Assembly: GCA_021200075.1 (NCBI GenBank)
Contig: JAJQGZ010000157.1
Location: 1 to 17,127 of the forward strand
Length of the DNA stretch: 17,127 nucleotides
From: Clostridiales bacterium
Lineage (GTDB): Bacteria > Bacillota > Clostridia > Oscillospirales > Acutalibacteraceae
Direction: 5' to 3'
Below are positions 1 through 8,604 of the stretch, one piece after another. The position numbers and the translations under genes were made by a program. The first letter of the stretch is position 1. Each line of letters opens with the position of its first letter. The notes under the pieces were generated by a model. That model saw only the letters and a list, made by a program, of their open reading frames with translations. It searched no databases and was not told where the DNA came from.

Positions 1-53
1 TTTTTGCTTTGCTGTTTTTTTACAGCTCCTTTAGTTTATTTTGCGTATATACT

Positions 54-1400
54 CTATTTTGTTGTGACTTTTTTGACCGCTGACCATTTGGAGTAAACTT
101 TCTTGCCGTTTACGGTTTTGTATGTGCGGACACGGACATAGTAGGTTTTTTCTTTGATTTTAAACCTTTTATGGTTTTTGAAGTCTTGCTCGCGCCTTTT
201 ACGGTAACGGTCTTTTTGTTTTTGGTGAATTTTTTGTTGGTGGCATATTGTACTTGATAGCCTGTTACATTCGCCTTTTTCTTCCAAGTTACTTTAAAAG
301 CCTTGCTATTTTTCGTGAGCTTTTTGATTTTGGTCTTTTTGAGCTTAGCAGTAGAAGTTGTGTCGGTTGTACTTGTATCATCACTTGCAGATGTTACGGC
401 ATTTGTTGTTGCCTGATTTTGACTGCCGGAAGTAGCCGTACCGTTTGAACTGCCGGCACCGCTTTGTGAAGAACTTGAACCACTGTTTGAAGCAGTATCC
501 GAACCGCTTGCAGTGCTTGTATCTGTATTGCTTCCGTTCGCTGTACTTGTACCGGTATCTGTTGTCGAACTGCTACTGCCGGCTGTGCCTGTGCTGCCCT
601 GTGAACTGCCTTGTGTTGAATCCGATGAAGCTACATAATCGGGATTTACCGCACCGCAAGCTGTGCAGTACTGACCGTTGCTGTCATAACTGTGACCTGT
701 TGCTGGGATTGCGTAGTATATATAAGTATCACCGCAGGCTGTGCAAGTGCAAATTATATAACCTTCTGCTGCACAAGTTGGGTTTGCTACTGTTGTAGTT
801 TAATTATGAGCCGTTGCTGAAACTGTATCAGATGTATATGTATCTCCGCATACTGAGCAGGTATAAGTTGTATAACCTTGCTCCGTGCAGGTCGGAGCTG
901 TTACAACCGATATATAGTTATGACCGAGTGCCGGTATGATTTCCGTATATGAATACCAACAATCGTTACAAGTGTATGTTTTTATACCATCAGCAGTACA
1001 AGTAGCGGTTTTAATTATAACACCACTACCATAGTTATGTTCTAATACCAGTGTATAATCACCTGTATAAGAGTACCCACAAACTGAACAAGTATAAGTT
1101 GTATATCCTTGTGTTGTACAAGTCGGCTCGGTTGTAACCGCATAACTATATATACAAGGCTCCGTGTTTTGATAGCTGTCTGAAGCGTCGCAACCGTCCG
1201 CTGTACAGGTTATACGTATGTGTGCCGTTGTTGTTGGAAACCGCTACTGCACCCGTGAAGTCGTGATCATGAGTAATAAAAATAATTCTTTCATTATATG
1301 TAAGAGCCTCCTGTGTATCTGCAAAAGCGGTTAAATCAAGTCCTGCGGTAAGGCTGAGAAGCATAGCAAAGGATAAAATCAAGCTTAAAAATCTTTTCAT
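54..1400 (-). CDS. Secreted CxxC-repeat surface protein with C-terminal Fn3-like domain (frame broken)
   Basis: ATG at 1400 follows GGGTG at a 6-base gap and opens a signal peptide (MKRF start, long hydrophobic stretch, AFA-D cleavage site near residue 28). The mature part has about five repeats of roughly 38 residues, each with a Cys, an aromatic stretch, a CxxC pair and a GHNY-like end (TYTCSVCG, TYTCNDCW, CTCTACGD). A long Ser/Thr/Gly linker follows (about 650-345), then a Lys-rich Fn3-type domain ending KWSAVKKVTTK. Such proteins are exported and probably wall-associated; function unknown. The frame breaks three times: an extra base at 1208-1209, a TAA at 800-802 where the repeat pattern expects Tyr (TAT), and one base missing in the T-run 146-151. 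Corrected, it gives exactly 448 residues. Either a pseudogene or consensus errors. No LPxTG motif is visible. Confidence 0.72.
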
Positions 1401-1437
1401 AATTTTCACCCAAAATCAAAAAATATTCTTTAATTAG

Positions 1438-1466
1438 ATTATATGACAAATTGTCATAATTGTCAA
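1438..1466 (-). promoter_or_regulatory. Sigma-A promoter of the surface-protein gene
   Basis: On the minus strand, TTGACA (1466-1461) is followed by exactly 17 bases and TATAAT (1443-1438), a perfect consensus promoter. Transcription would start near 1431, about 30 bases before the ATG at 1400. The spacer holds an XRE-type palindrome, so it is probably repressible. Confidence 0.82.
1443..1457. promoter_or_regulatory. Operator 1, ATGACAAATTGTCAT palindrome
   Basis: Perfect 7-bp arms around one central base. It fills most of the spacer of the minus-strand promoter, so a bound protein would block RNA polymerase. It shares the consensus ATGACAWAWTGTCAT with a second copy 33 bp away (about three helix turns). 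The adjacent XRE regulator is the obvious candidate ligand; that is inference. Confidence 0.7.
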
Positions 1467-1475
1467 TAGTGAATT

Positions 1476-1490
1476 ATGACATAATGTCAT
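1476..1490. promoter_or_regulatory. Operator 2, ATGACATAATGTCAT palindrome over the xre start
   Basis: Perfect 7-bp arms around a central A. It covers the ATG at 1484 of the XRE gene, as expected for autoregulation. Same consensus as operator 1. Confidence 0.68.
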
Positions 1491-1711
1491 TGGTGATTGA
1501 TTTGGGAAATAATCTTAAAAAATTGAGAAAAGAAAAAGGCTTCACACAGCTTTCAATGCAAATGCATACCGGAATAGACCAATCTCTGATATCAAAATAT
1601 GAATCGGGAGAGCGTGTTCCGCCTACGGAAACGCTGATACTGCTTGCCGATTTTTTCGGTACAAATATTGATTATCTTTTGGACAGAACAGATAATCCGA
1701 AAAAAATTTAA
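1484..1711 (+). CDS. XRE-family HTH transcriptional regulator
   Basis: A 75-residue protein that is almost wholly one helix-turn-helix domain of the Cro/C1 (HTH_3) type. It opens with LGNNLKKLRKEKGFTQ, continues with the recognition-helix region SLISKYESGERVPP, and closes with ADFFGTNIDYLLDR. It has no ligand-binding or protease domain. I chose ATG 1484. A TTG at 1460 in the same frame would add eight residues but lies between the two palindromes. No Shine-Dalgarno is visible for either start, so the transcript may be leaderless or weakly translated. It is divergent from the surface-protein gene, shares two palindromic operators with it, and ends at a terminator. Its likely role is control of itself and the surface protein; the signal is unknown. 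Confidence 0.85.
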   Translation: MSLVIDLGNNLKKLRKEKGFTQLSMQMHTGIDQSLISKYESGERVPPTETLILLADFFGTNIDYLLDRTDNPKKI

Positions 1712-1746
1712 CAGCTCCGCAATTTAATCTGCGGAGCTGTTTTTAT
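1711..1746. terminator. Bidirectional Rho-independent terminator
   Basis: An 11-bp perfect stem (ACAGCTCCGCA with TGCGGAGCTGT, 1711-1721 and 1730-1740) and an 8-base loop. A T-tract follows on the plus side, and the A-run at 1701-1707 supplies one on the minus side. It ends both the XRE gene (plus) and the GPH symporter transcript (minus). Confidence 0.88.
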
Positions 1747-1763
1747 ATAATCATCAGTATTAA

Positions 1764-3281
1764 TTATCCGTCAATTTCCATTTTTTCTTTTCTTGCTTCT
1801 TCAAGCTGGAACTGGGCTTTTTCCTTTGTTTTGCCGGTGTAATCGTTAAAGAACATCGGAATTATTGTAAGCAGGAAGCCGATTGCCGGAACAATTGTAA
1901 CAAGTGCAAGCAATACCTTTTGAGTTTCAACCGACTGCTGGAAGAATATCTGCCTGCCCTCAACATCGACAAGGGATTTATCAACCGCTTGGAAATCGGT
2001 GGTGTCGAGAAGCTGACCGAAAACGAAAGTAGCTATTGCGGCATTTACCTTTGAAAGGAAAGTCTGGAACGAGAAGCAGACGCCCTCGTGCCTTTCCCCT
2101 GTTTTCCATTCAAGATAATCAACCGAGTCGGCGATAAGAGCATATGTGATTACATTGTAGATGCCGAGCGGTAAGCCCATAAGGAACAGGAATACCCAAA
2201 GCACATAGATACTGAAATTGGTAACATCTGCACTGATTACAACATAGCACAGAGCGTGTACAACAAGACCGAAAATTGCCGAACCGATATAAATTTGCTT
2301 CAAAGAAAACTTCTTCCTAAGCATTGGGAAAATCGCCATAGCGGGAACCATTCCGACGCCAATTGCAACGGTAAGAGTTGTTACTATAGTTCCTCTCGGG
2401 ATCCAGAAATCATATGCCGCCGCAGCGTCTACATTGCTGAGAACATTGCCGGAGGAGTCAAATATTTGGCTGAAATCCGTGAAGTTTTGAATAACAAGAT
2501 AGTTGCCGATATAGTCTGCACACTGGTTTGCAGTAACCATTGTAGAACCTAAAATGCTGGCAAATATTACAATGATGAGAAGCTTATCCTTGCGCAAAAC
2601 CGCAAATGTTTCCCTAAACGACGGGGTGCTGTCGGATTTGGGCACTCTCTCTTTGGATACAAAGAATATCAAAATTGAAAGTCCGCAGCCGAGAAGTGCG
2701 AAAATAACGCCGCTTACGAAAAAGCCCTTTGTGTAGCCCAAATTGCTCTGATACAAAATCGGAACAAGCAGTGCCGGCAATATACCACCGAATGTTGAAC
2801 CTAAACGAGCGGTTGAGATAAACGAAGTTCTCTCACTTTCAAGCGGAGTGATAACGGACGAAAGACCCCAAAACGGAACATCCTGAACGGTGAATGCTAC
2901 GCCCCATAAAATATATGTAATAAGCGCCCATACAAACGCCCCTGTCGAACCCTGCTCAAACGGAGCGGTGAACAGCAAAATTGTACAAATTGCAATAGGC
3001 ACGGGAGCAAAAAGCAAATAAGGTCTCATCTTGCCCCATTTTGACCTTGTTCTGTCAACAATCATACCCATAAGCGGGTCGTTGATTGCGTCAAAAACTC
3101 TGCCGATTAATATAATCGTTGTACCCTGGCTGAGGGTTAAGCCGGCGCCGTTTTGGAAAAACACCAATGTGAACATAGACATCAATGTATAAATTCCCGA
3201 TCTGCCGAATGCGCCGACCGTAAAGCAAGCTCGTTCTTTAAGTGTTAAATATTTCTTTTGATTGCTTGTTTTATTGCTCAT
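1764..3281 (-). CDS. GPH-family (MFS) glycoside/pentoside/hexuronide:cation symporter
   Basis: A 505-residue inner-membrane protein with about twelve hydrophobic segments. GPH family marks are clear: RVFDAINDPLMG with the following DRTRSKWGKMRPY loop (about residues 61-88), and IADSVDYLEWKTGERHEG in the second half. The family imports sugars or glycosides with Na+ or H+. An AGGAGG site precedes ATG 3281. The start overlaps the stop of the upstream sulfatase gene by one base (TAATG), so the two are co-translated. That pairing suggests the cargo may be a sulfated sugar or glycoside; the exact substrate cannot be read from sequence. The C-terminus is charged and cytoplasmic. The frame is intact, unlike the sulfatase. 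Confidence 0.9.
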   Translation of the reverse strand: MSNKTSNQKKYLTLKERACFTVGAFGRSGIYTLMSMFTLVFFQNGAGLTLSQGTTIILIGRVFDAINDPLMGMIVDRTRSKWGKMRPYLLFAPVPIAICTILLFTAPFEQGSTGAFVWALITYILWGVAFTVQDVPFWGLSSVITPLESERTSFISTARLGSTFGGILPALLVPILYQSNLGYTKGFFVSGVIFALLGCGLSILIFFVSKERVPKSDSTPSFRETFAVLRKDKLLIIVIFASILGSTMVTANQCADYIGNYLVIQNFTDFSQIFDSSGNVLSNVDAAAAYDFWIPRGTIVTTLTVAIGVGMVPAMAIFPMLRKKFSLKQIYIGSAIFGLVVHALCYVVISADVTNFSIYVLWVFLFLMGLPLGIYNVITYALIADSVDYLEWKTGERHEGVCFSFQTFLSKVNAAIATFVFGQLLDTTDFQAVDKSLVDVEGRQIFFQQSVETQKVLLALVTIVPAIGFLLTIIPMFFNDYTGKTKEKAQFQLEEARKEKMEIDG

Positions 3282-4607
3282 TACTTCCTCCTTTTTATAA
3301 CTGCGGGCAATATTACGGGCTTTTCCTCCTGCGCAAGCTTCATTTGCCTGAGCAGAAGTTTTTTCATTTCACTGCGAACAGAAGAATATTCGCTGTCCTT
3401 GATTAAATTATTCTTTTCATTCGGATCTTTTTCCAAATCGTAAAGATAATTTTCAAAATAAATATGAGATTTATGATGAACGTAGCCTGTTACGGCGGCG
3501 TCACGCACCTCGTATTTATATCTGTCGGTTCTTATCGCTCGTGAATTTGACGCTTCACTTATCTGGATAAATACACAGTCACGCTTATCATCGGGATTAT
3601 CCCTTTGCCGTGCCAAATCAACGCCCATATACGAATCCGGTATCGGGATACCTGCAAGGGAGAGCAGGGTCGGCGGAAGATCAATTAGGGACGACAGCCT
3701 CTTTTTTCCTCTTGCCGCCGTCAAAACCTCCGCCCTTTATAATAAGCGGAGTATGCGCCGCACTTTCGTGACAGGAACGCTTGTATTCCGGATTTCTCGT
3801 TTTAAAATGACTGCCGTGGTCGCTTGTGAAAATAATCGCGGTGTCGTCGTAAATACCCATTTCCTTAAGCTTATCGACAAGCCTGCCTACATTATAATCA
3901 ATCCTGTTGATTGCGAAAATGTAATCCGGGTACATTTTGTCGTAATCGCCCTTAAAAAAAAGAAAGGTCGGGCGGAATAGGATAATTTTTAAATTTTTCA
4001 ACCGTTGGTTTATAGCCCTCGTATGTATGCCTGTCGTTTTGGTGGTGCGGTTCAAGTTGACTTATGAACATAAAAAACGGTTTGTCCCTGTCGCAATTAT
4101 CTAAATACTCCAGGGCATAATCATTTATACGATCGGCTCTGTAGCCTTTAAAATCAAGCTTATTGCCGTTTTCATCAAACAAATAACCGTCATATCCGTG
4201 GGAGGTAAATTCAAGCACATCAGCTCCTCGGAAATACTGATATTCGCCCAAACGGTCTTTGGGAACAGCGGTTTTTTCGCAATGAAGTCCGATATTCGGC
4301 AATCTGTCAGACGCCAAATGCCACTTGCCTATATATGCGGTCTGATAACCTGCATTGTTAAAATAGTGGGCAAGAGTGGGTCTGTCCTTAGGAAGCGCAA
4401 TACCGTTCCAATAACAGCCGCACTGAGTGGCATAAACCCCTGTCTGCAAGCAAGCTCTGGCAGGCCCGCATACCGGCTGGCAGGTGAAGTTATTTTCAAA
4501 CCAAACACCGTCCTCGGCAAGCGAGCAAACATTGGACATCACCGTTTCATTTACGGTATCCCATCGCTGCTGATCCGTAAAATAAAATATTATGTTTTTT
4601 GTTTCAT
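3281..4607 (-). CDS. Type I (formylglycine-dependent) sulfatase, frame broken
   Basis: Hydrolyses a sulfate ester. Starting from ATG 4607 (SD AAGGGG upstream) and correcting three homopolymer runs gives 441 residues. Metal-site Asp lies in FTDQQRWDT (D12). The modification motif is C47-G-P-A-R51, where Cys becomes formylglycine. GKWH (K95, H97), EPHHQND (188-192) and TSDHGSH (D263, H264) are the other active-site motifs. There is no signal peptide, so it should act in the cytoplasm on imported substrate, fitting its one-base overlap with the GPH symporter. Breaks: T-run 4595-4600 one short, A-run 3954-3961 one long, T-run 3702-3707 one long. The N-terminal stretch between RWDT and LAEDG is a few residues shorter than usual. 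It needs an activating enzyme (anSME or FGE), not seen here. Substrate unknown; choline or glycan sulfates are possible. Confidence 0.85.
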
Positions 4608-4662
4608 ATAAATAATACCCCTTAAATCAAATAAAACAAAAACGGTTTGTTTAAATGAGATA

Positions 4663-5424
4663 TTACAACCGATTTAACGCAATATCCTTTATTACCTCGC
4701 CGGCGATAATCAAACCTACCGTCGGCGGAACAAATGCATTGCTGCCCGGAATACTTCTTTTTTTGCCGTATTGCGAATTACGGCTTTCGGAATCAATGCA
4801 ATTATCCTCACTTTGTACCTGCATATCGTTTAACGGCTTCAACGCTTCTTCCCTTGAATAAACGACCTTGAGCTTTTTTACGCCGTGCTTTTTAAGCTCT
4901 CTGCGCATCACCTTAGCAAGAGGGCAAACACAGGTGTCGTAAATATCGGCAACCTCAAATGCGGTTGGATCAAGCTTATTACTGGCGCCCATTGAGCTGA
5001 TAATGGGAGCATTCGCCTCCTGCGCATTCACGGCAAGAGCAATTTTACCCGATACGGTATCTATTGCGTCAACGATATAATCATATTTAGTAAAATCAAA
5101 TTCATCAGAGTTTTCGGGAAGAAAAAATTTTTTATGCTTATTTATTTTCAGATTAGGATTAATCTCAAGCAATCGCCTTTCTGTGCAGTCAACCTTGTAT
5201 TCGCCTACAGTTTTATGCGTGGCGAAAATCTGGCGGTTGATATTGGTAATATCAACCGTGTCGTTATCTATTATATCAAGCGTTCCTATACCGCTTCTGA
5301 CCAAGGCTTCCGCCGTATATCCGCCGACACCGCCGATACCGAAAACCGCAACCCGACTTTCGGCAAGCCTGCGCATTGCTTCATCGCCGAAAAGAAGCTG
5401 AGTTCTTGAAAACTGATTTGCCAT
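4663..5424 (-). CDS. tcdA: tRNA threonylcarbamoyladenosine dehydratase (TcdA/CsdL-like, E1-type)
   Basis: A 253-residue ThiF/MoeB/HesA-fold protein. The nucleotide-binding GIGGVGG lies at residues 29-35 and the family start is FSRTQLLFGDEAMRRL. DNDTVDITNINRQIFA follows, then VDAIDTVSGK and, later, SSMGASNKLDP. The length and the C-terminal LAKVMRRELKKHGVKKLKVVYSRE block match TcdA (YgdL), which uses ATP to cyclise t6A37 of tRNAs into ct6A. MoeB and ThiF are less likely because no MoaD or ThiS partner is nearby and their zinc-binding Cys pairs are not evident. It lies 19 bases after trxB and 55 bases before the sulfatase on the same strand, so it is probably co-transcribed with both. The frame is intact. 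Confidence 0.85.
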   Translation of the reverse strand: MANQFSRTQLLFGDEAMRRLAESRVAVFGIGGVGGYTAEALVRSGIGTLDIIDNDTVDITNINRQIFATHKTVGEYKVDCTERRLLEINPNLKINKHKKFFLPENSDEFDFTKYDYIVDAIDTVSGKIALAVNAQEANAPIISSMGASNKLDPTAFEVADIYDTCVCPLAKVMRRELKKHGVKKLKVVYSREEALKPLNDMQVQSEDNCIDSESRNSQYGKKRSIPGSNAFVPPTVGLIIAGEVIKDIALNRL

Positions 5425-5443
5425 ATTCTGACTTCCCGTAAAT

Positions 5444-6352
5444 TCAAATACCTTTTAAATATTCAATCGCACCATAAAGAGCGTTTGCACCATCTGCAAC
5501 TGCGGTAACAACCTGCCTCAACGGCTTTTTGCGAATATCGCCGGCAACAAACAGACCGCCGATATTAGTTTTGCAGTCCTCATTTGCAACAACATATCCG
5601 TTTTCAACCTCAATAGGCAAATTCAAAAGACAATCCGTCGCAGGAGCAGTACCCACGGCGATAAAAACAGCGTTTGTATCAAAGCTTCTTTCGCCGTTTT
5701 TATCCTTTATCAAAACAGAGTTTACGATTTTATCTCCGTTAATTTTAATAATATTAGTACCTATAAAGCAGAAACATTCGGCAGTGCAAGCGTTTTATCG
5801 ACTCTCGACTTCGCCGCACGGAATGCAGTACCCCTGAGCATAAGGGTAACGCTTTTGCAAATTGAAGCAAGGTACATTGCGTCCTCGACAGCGGTATCTC
5901 CGCCGCCTGCGACAATTACATCCCTATCGGCAAAAAAATGCGCCGTCACAAAGAGCGCAGTATGAAACTCCCCTGCCGGTAAATTCCTTTTCACCGGGGA
6001 TATTCAATTTCCTCGGCACAGCGCCCGTTGCGGCAATAACGCACTTGGATTTAACCGTGTCGCCGGAGTGCGTATTAACAATAAATTCATTATCGCATTT
6101 TTCTATGGATTTTGCAATAAAAAGTTCAATTTTTGCGCCTAATTTTACCGCCTGCCCCCTGACCTTTTCAGCCAAGTCCGCACCGCTTATAGCGGAAAGC
6201 CCCGGATAATTTTCCACTTCAAATGCAGAAGCAATCTGACCGCCGCCGAAACTGTCCTGCTCCAGTACGGTAAAATTAAGCCCCGCTCTTGAAGCGTAAA
6301 TTGCAGAAGTAAGACCTGCCGAGCCTACTCCGATTATTACTAAATCGTACAT
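5444..6352 (-). CDS. trxB: Thioredoxin-disulfide reductase, frame broken
   Basis: FAD- and NADPH-dependent reductase that recycles thioredoxin in the cytoplasm. Starting at ATG 6352 (SD AGGCGG, five-base gap), the corrected frame gives 302 residues, the normal bacterial size. It shows FAD-binding GVGSAG (8-13), redox-active C132-A-L-C135 in the SYCALCDGAFF block, NADPH-binding AGGGDTA (about 148-154), and the closing FAD motif GLFVAGDIR. Two breaks occur: the A-run 5932-5938 is one base long, between GAFF and ADRDV, and one base is missing near 5765-5767. Repairing that one reads FIGTNIIKINGD, as the family expects. As trxB is usually important, consensus error is likelier than a null allele. 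It has its own promoter at 6395-6423 and leads the trxB-tcdA-sulfatase-GPH run. Confidence 0.88.
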
Positions 6353-6394
6353 TGTAACCGCCTTTCGGTGATGTGACACAGTTAAAATTTATAT

Positions 6395-6423
6395 TTTATA
6401 CGGACATACAATCGTCCCTGCAA
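6395..6423 (-). promoter_or_regulatory. Sigma-A promoter upstream of trxB
   Basis: TTGCAG (6423-6418), a 17-base spacer, then TATAAA (6400-6395) on the minus strand. It lies about 40 bases before the trxB ATG. The spacer carries a GGAC-N8-GTCC inverted repeat (6402-6417). This suggests trxB can be transcribed separately from the sulfotransferase operon. Confidence 0.6.
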
Positions 6424-6445
6424 GTCGCCGGTAAAACACAATTTT

Positions 6446-6469
6446 GCACAGCGAAGCAAACAGCCGTGC
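6446..6469 (-). terminator. Weak hairpin after the sulfotransferase gene
   Basis: GCACAGC pairs with GCCGTGC with one mismatch across a 10-base loop, just past the stop at 6475. On the minus strand a short T-containing stretch follows rather than a clean T-tract. At best a partial terminator, so readthrough into trxB is possible. Confidence 0.3.
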
Positions 6470-6474
6470 TTTTA

Positions 6475-8604
6475 TTATTTCCTTTTTATGCTGAAATAAT
6501 GCGTTGCATTGTACAAGCCGTTTTTTTGCTTAAAGTAAATTTTATAATTATCCTCCGCCATATCGGTAAGAGGAATAGGGTCGGTGCTGACTGTTCTGAT
6601 AAAATATTCGGGTCTTTCCTGCTTAGTATCGGAAAAATCCCTCAAATAAGTATGCTTTTCACCGACAAAATAAATACCGAGAAGCAAATGGTCTACAACA
6701 GAAACATAAAGGGTGTCGTCCATTATATACATAGATATTCTCGCCATATCCTGCTCCGGGTCGATATAAAAATCGTGATTTTTTTTTGCTTCCTCAGTCA
6801 GTCTTTCTTTTCTGTCGTTTTCGGTTGCGTCACATTCCTCAAGCACCGGCTCAGGCAATTCCTTGGCGGAGCTTACATCAATACCGTTGCAGGGAATTAC
6901 AGGATAATTCCTGCCGAGATCGTAGCTTGTGTCAATATCCATAGCACGGGACATTTCGTCAACCGCAAACTCAAACTTGTAAGCCCTGTAATAGCCGTGG
7001 TTAATTGCGAATTTATTAAGCTCCTCGCCGGTTTCGTAATCAAATTCGACAACCGAACTTTTCGACTTGGATGAATTACTGCCGAACTTCTCCTTACTGA
7101 GCTTTCCGCTCATCGCCATAATTCTGCCGGCTTTCGTCTCGTAAACGGCGTTGGAGCGGATATTGCTCCTTTGAATCGGATATGATTTAAACAGGCTGAC
7201 GGTATTTTTCTTTTCGTTCAAGGTGTAAATTCTTACATAAGAATCCGGCTTACCGTCGTAAAAATCCACCTTTCGCCTTGCCTGAGTATGGTTATCGTAA
7301 ATAATCAAATGCTTGGTATCGGGATTGCCGTCCAAATCCTCGTCGAGAATATAAGCAGCGTGCGACTGATAAAACCACTCGATATTATCTCCGACAGGCT
7401 TAAGCACCTTGTCCTCAACCGTCGTACCTTTCCAGAAAAGCGGATTAGCCAAAATCCAAAGAAGCTCCTTTTTCTCATAATCAAGCTTGATTACGGAATG
7501 AAGATTTCTCAGGCAAACCATCAATGTACGCTTGTCCTCGTTCATCTGAAGTGTATTAAGATGCGCCCAGTCTGAGGAATCTATAAACTTCGGGTCAAGA
7601 TAATCCTTGATGTAAATTTCCTTTAATACATCGCCCGTTTTGCGGTCAAGCTCTATTACGGAATCCTCAAATGTCGTACCCTCAACGGCACTGCTACCCA
7701 TAACCAAATTGCCGTTTTTAAGCTCTGCATAATCGTGATGCGAGCCCTTTTCAATATTATAAATTTTACGAAATCTGCCCATTTGGTCAACCTCCGTAAG
7801 CTGTGTGGAGGTGGGGTTGGTGCAGGTGATTCTTGTAATCCTTTTGCTTAAAAACAGGAATTTTCCGCCCGATATAGGCTGGAAGCCGTAGGTTTTTGGC
7901 GACATAGCAAAACAAAAACGCAAATCTCCGTTTTTGTCAAACGCATACGGAGACACTCCGTCGTCGCCGCCGTATACAAGAGTGTAATCGTAAAGATAAT
8001 CGGTTTTTGAAAATTCCTTGGTAACCTTTATTTGTGCGTCATTTCCCTTTAACGCAGGAACAGCAAGCTTAAATTCTCTTTCGGCTTTTACCGCAGAGCT
8101 TTCGTCAGTGACCGTAAGAACAACAGTATTTTCCCAATCGGGATAAAGCCCCATAATCGGAACACGATGTTCCCTGCATTTAGGAGCTTTATATTCCAAA
8201 TCGCAGTCGGCTGTTTTGCCCTTAACAAGCACCTTGACACTGCACGGCTCTTTTGTATTAAAAACAGCCAAAGCGCACAGCGGCGCATACTTATAGGGAT
8301 TAACAAGCACGAGTATTCTGTGCAGGGTGTATTTTCCGCTTTTTTGCAAATCGTTGATTGCACTTTCAACCGCAAGAGAATACTGCGGATATGAATTTGC
8401 AAAACGAATATCGGTATCAATTTCAATATCCGTCTTTTTCTTCATAAGAGGAATATACTCACTTGCCAGCTTTTCCGTATAGGATGCCTGCTTAATAACT
8501 ATTTCCTCGCCGAAGTAATCAACATATGTCGATTTAAGCTTTCTTTTTACCCTTTTTGCAAAACTCGGATTGCTTTTACTATGTTCTTTACTTTCAGACG
8601 CCAT
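6475..8604 (-). CDS. assT: Arylsulfate sulfotransferase (ASST family, six-bladed propeller)
   Basis: A 709-residue protein. Classical ASSTs move sulfate from a phenolic sulfate ester to another phenol through a sulfo-histidine, without PAPS. The N-terminal beta domain has VNPYKYAPLCALAVF (101-115) and IMGLYPDWENT (150-160), matching ASST_N. In the propeller, the residues matching the E. coli AssT active site are visible: His290 in SHHDYAEL, His348 in DWAHLNTL, Arg366 in CLRN (18 after His348, the same gap as E. coli H356-R374), and the nucleophile candidate His415 in YQSHAAY. Unlike E. coli AssT there is no signal peptide; the N-terminus is polar and basic, so a cytoplasmic site is likely. 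ATG 8604 overlaps the end of cysNC by 11 bases. Donor and acceptor are unknown. Confidence 0.88.
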   Translation of the reverse strand: MASESKEHSKSNPSFAKRVKRKLKSTYVDYFGEEIVIKQASYTEKLASEYIPLMKKKTDIEIDTDIRFANSYPQYSLAVESAINDLQKSGKYTLHRILVLVNPYKYAPLCALAVFNTKEPCSVKVLVKGKTADCDLEYKAPKCREHRVPIMGLYPDWENTVVLTVTDESSAVKAEREFKLAVPALKGNDAQIKVTKEFSKTDYLYDYTLVYGGDDGVSPYAFDKNGDLRFCFAMSPKTYGFQPISGGKFLFLSKRITRITCTNPTSTQLTEVDQMGRFRKIYNIEKGSHHDYAELKNGNLVMGSSAVEGTTFEDSVIELDRKTGDVLKEIYIKDYLDPKFIDSSDWAHLNTLQMNEDKRTLMVCLRNLHSVIKLDYEKKELLWILANPLFWKGTTVEDKVLKPVGDNIEWFYQSHAAYILDEDLDGNPDTKHLIIYDNHTQARRKVDFYDGKPDSYVRIYTLNEKKNTVSLFKSYPIQRSNIRSNAVYETKAGRIMAMSGKLSKEKFGSNSSKSKSSVVEFDYETGEELNKFAINHGYYRAYKFEFAVDEMSRAMDIDTSYDLGRNYPVIPCNGIDVSSAKELPEPVLEECDATENDRKERLTEEAKKNHDFYIDPEQDMARISMYIMDDTLYVSVVDHLLLGIYFVGEKHTYLRDFSDTKQERPEYFIRTVSTDPIPLTDMAEDNYKIYFKQKNGLYNATHYFSIKRK

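Noticed and set aside
1..53. GCTGT/ACAGC fold at the left edge as terminator of the surface-protein gene
   Set aside because: The five-pair stem is followed on the minus strand by A-rich, not T-rich, sequence, and the window ends there.
445..798. Cys/Leu-rich plus-strand open frame in the Ser/Thr linker region
   Set aside because: Shadow of the repetitive linker and CxxC codons on the minus strand; no ribosome site.
54..1400. Calling the repeat region a CRISPR or satellite array
   Set aside because: The repeats are at protein level (about 38 residues), diverged in DNA, with no constant repeat and unique spacers.
4198..4611. Plus-strand open frame opposite the sulfatase
   Set aside because: Antisense shadow with no recognisable domain; the minus strand carries clear sulfatase motifs.
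4608..4662. AAACAAA...TTTTGTTT fold between tcdA and the sulfatase as a terminator
   Set aside because: Stem is short and AT-only; too weak to call.
6373..7074. 233-codon plus-strand open frame opposite the end of assT
   Set aside because: Low-complexity hydrophobic translation with no family features; the ASST frame on the other strand is intact.
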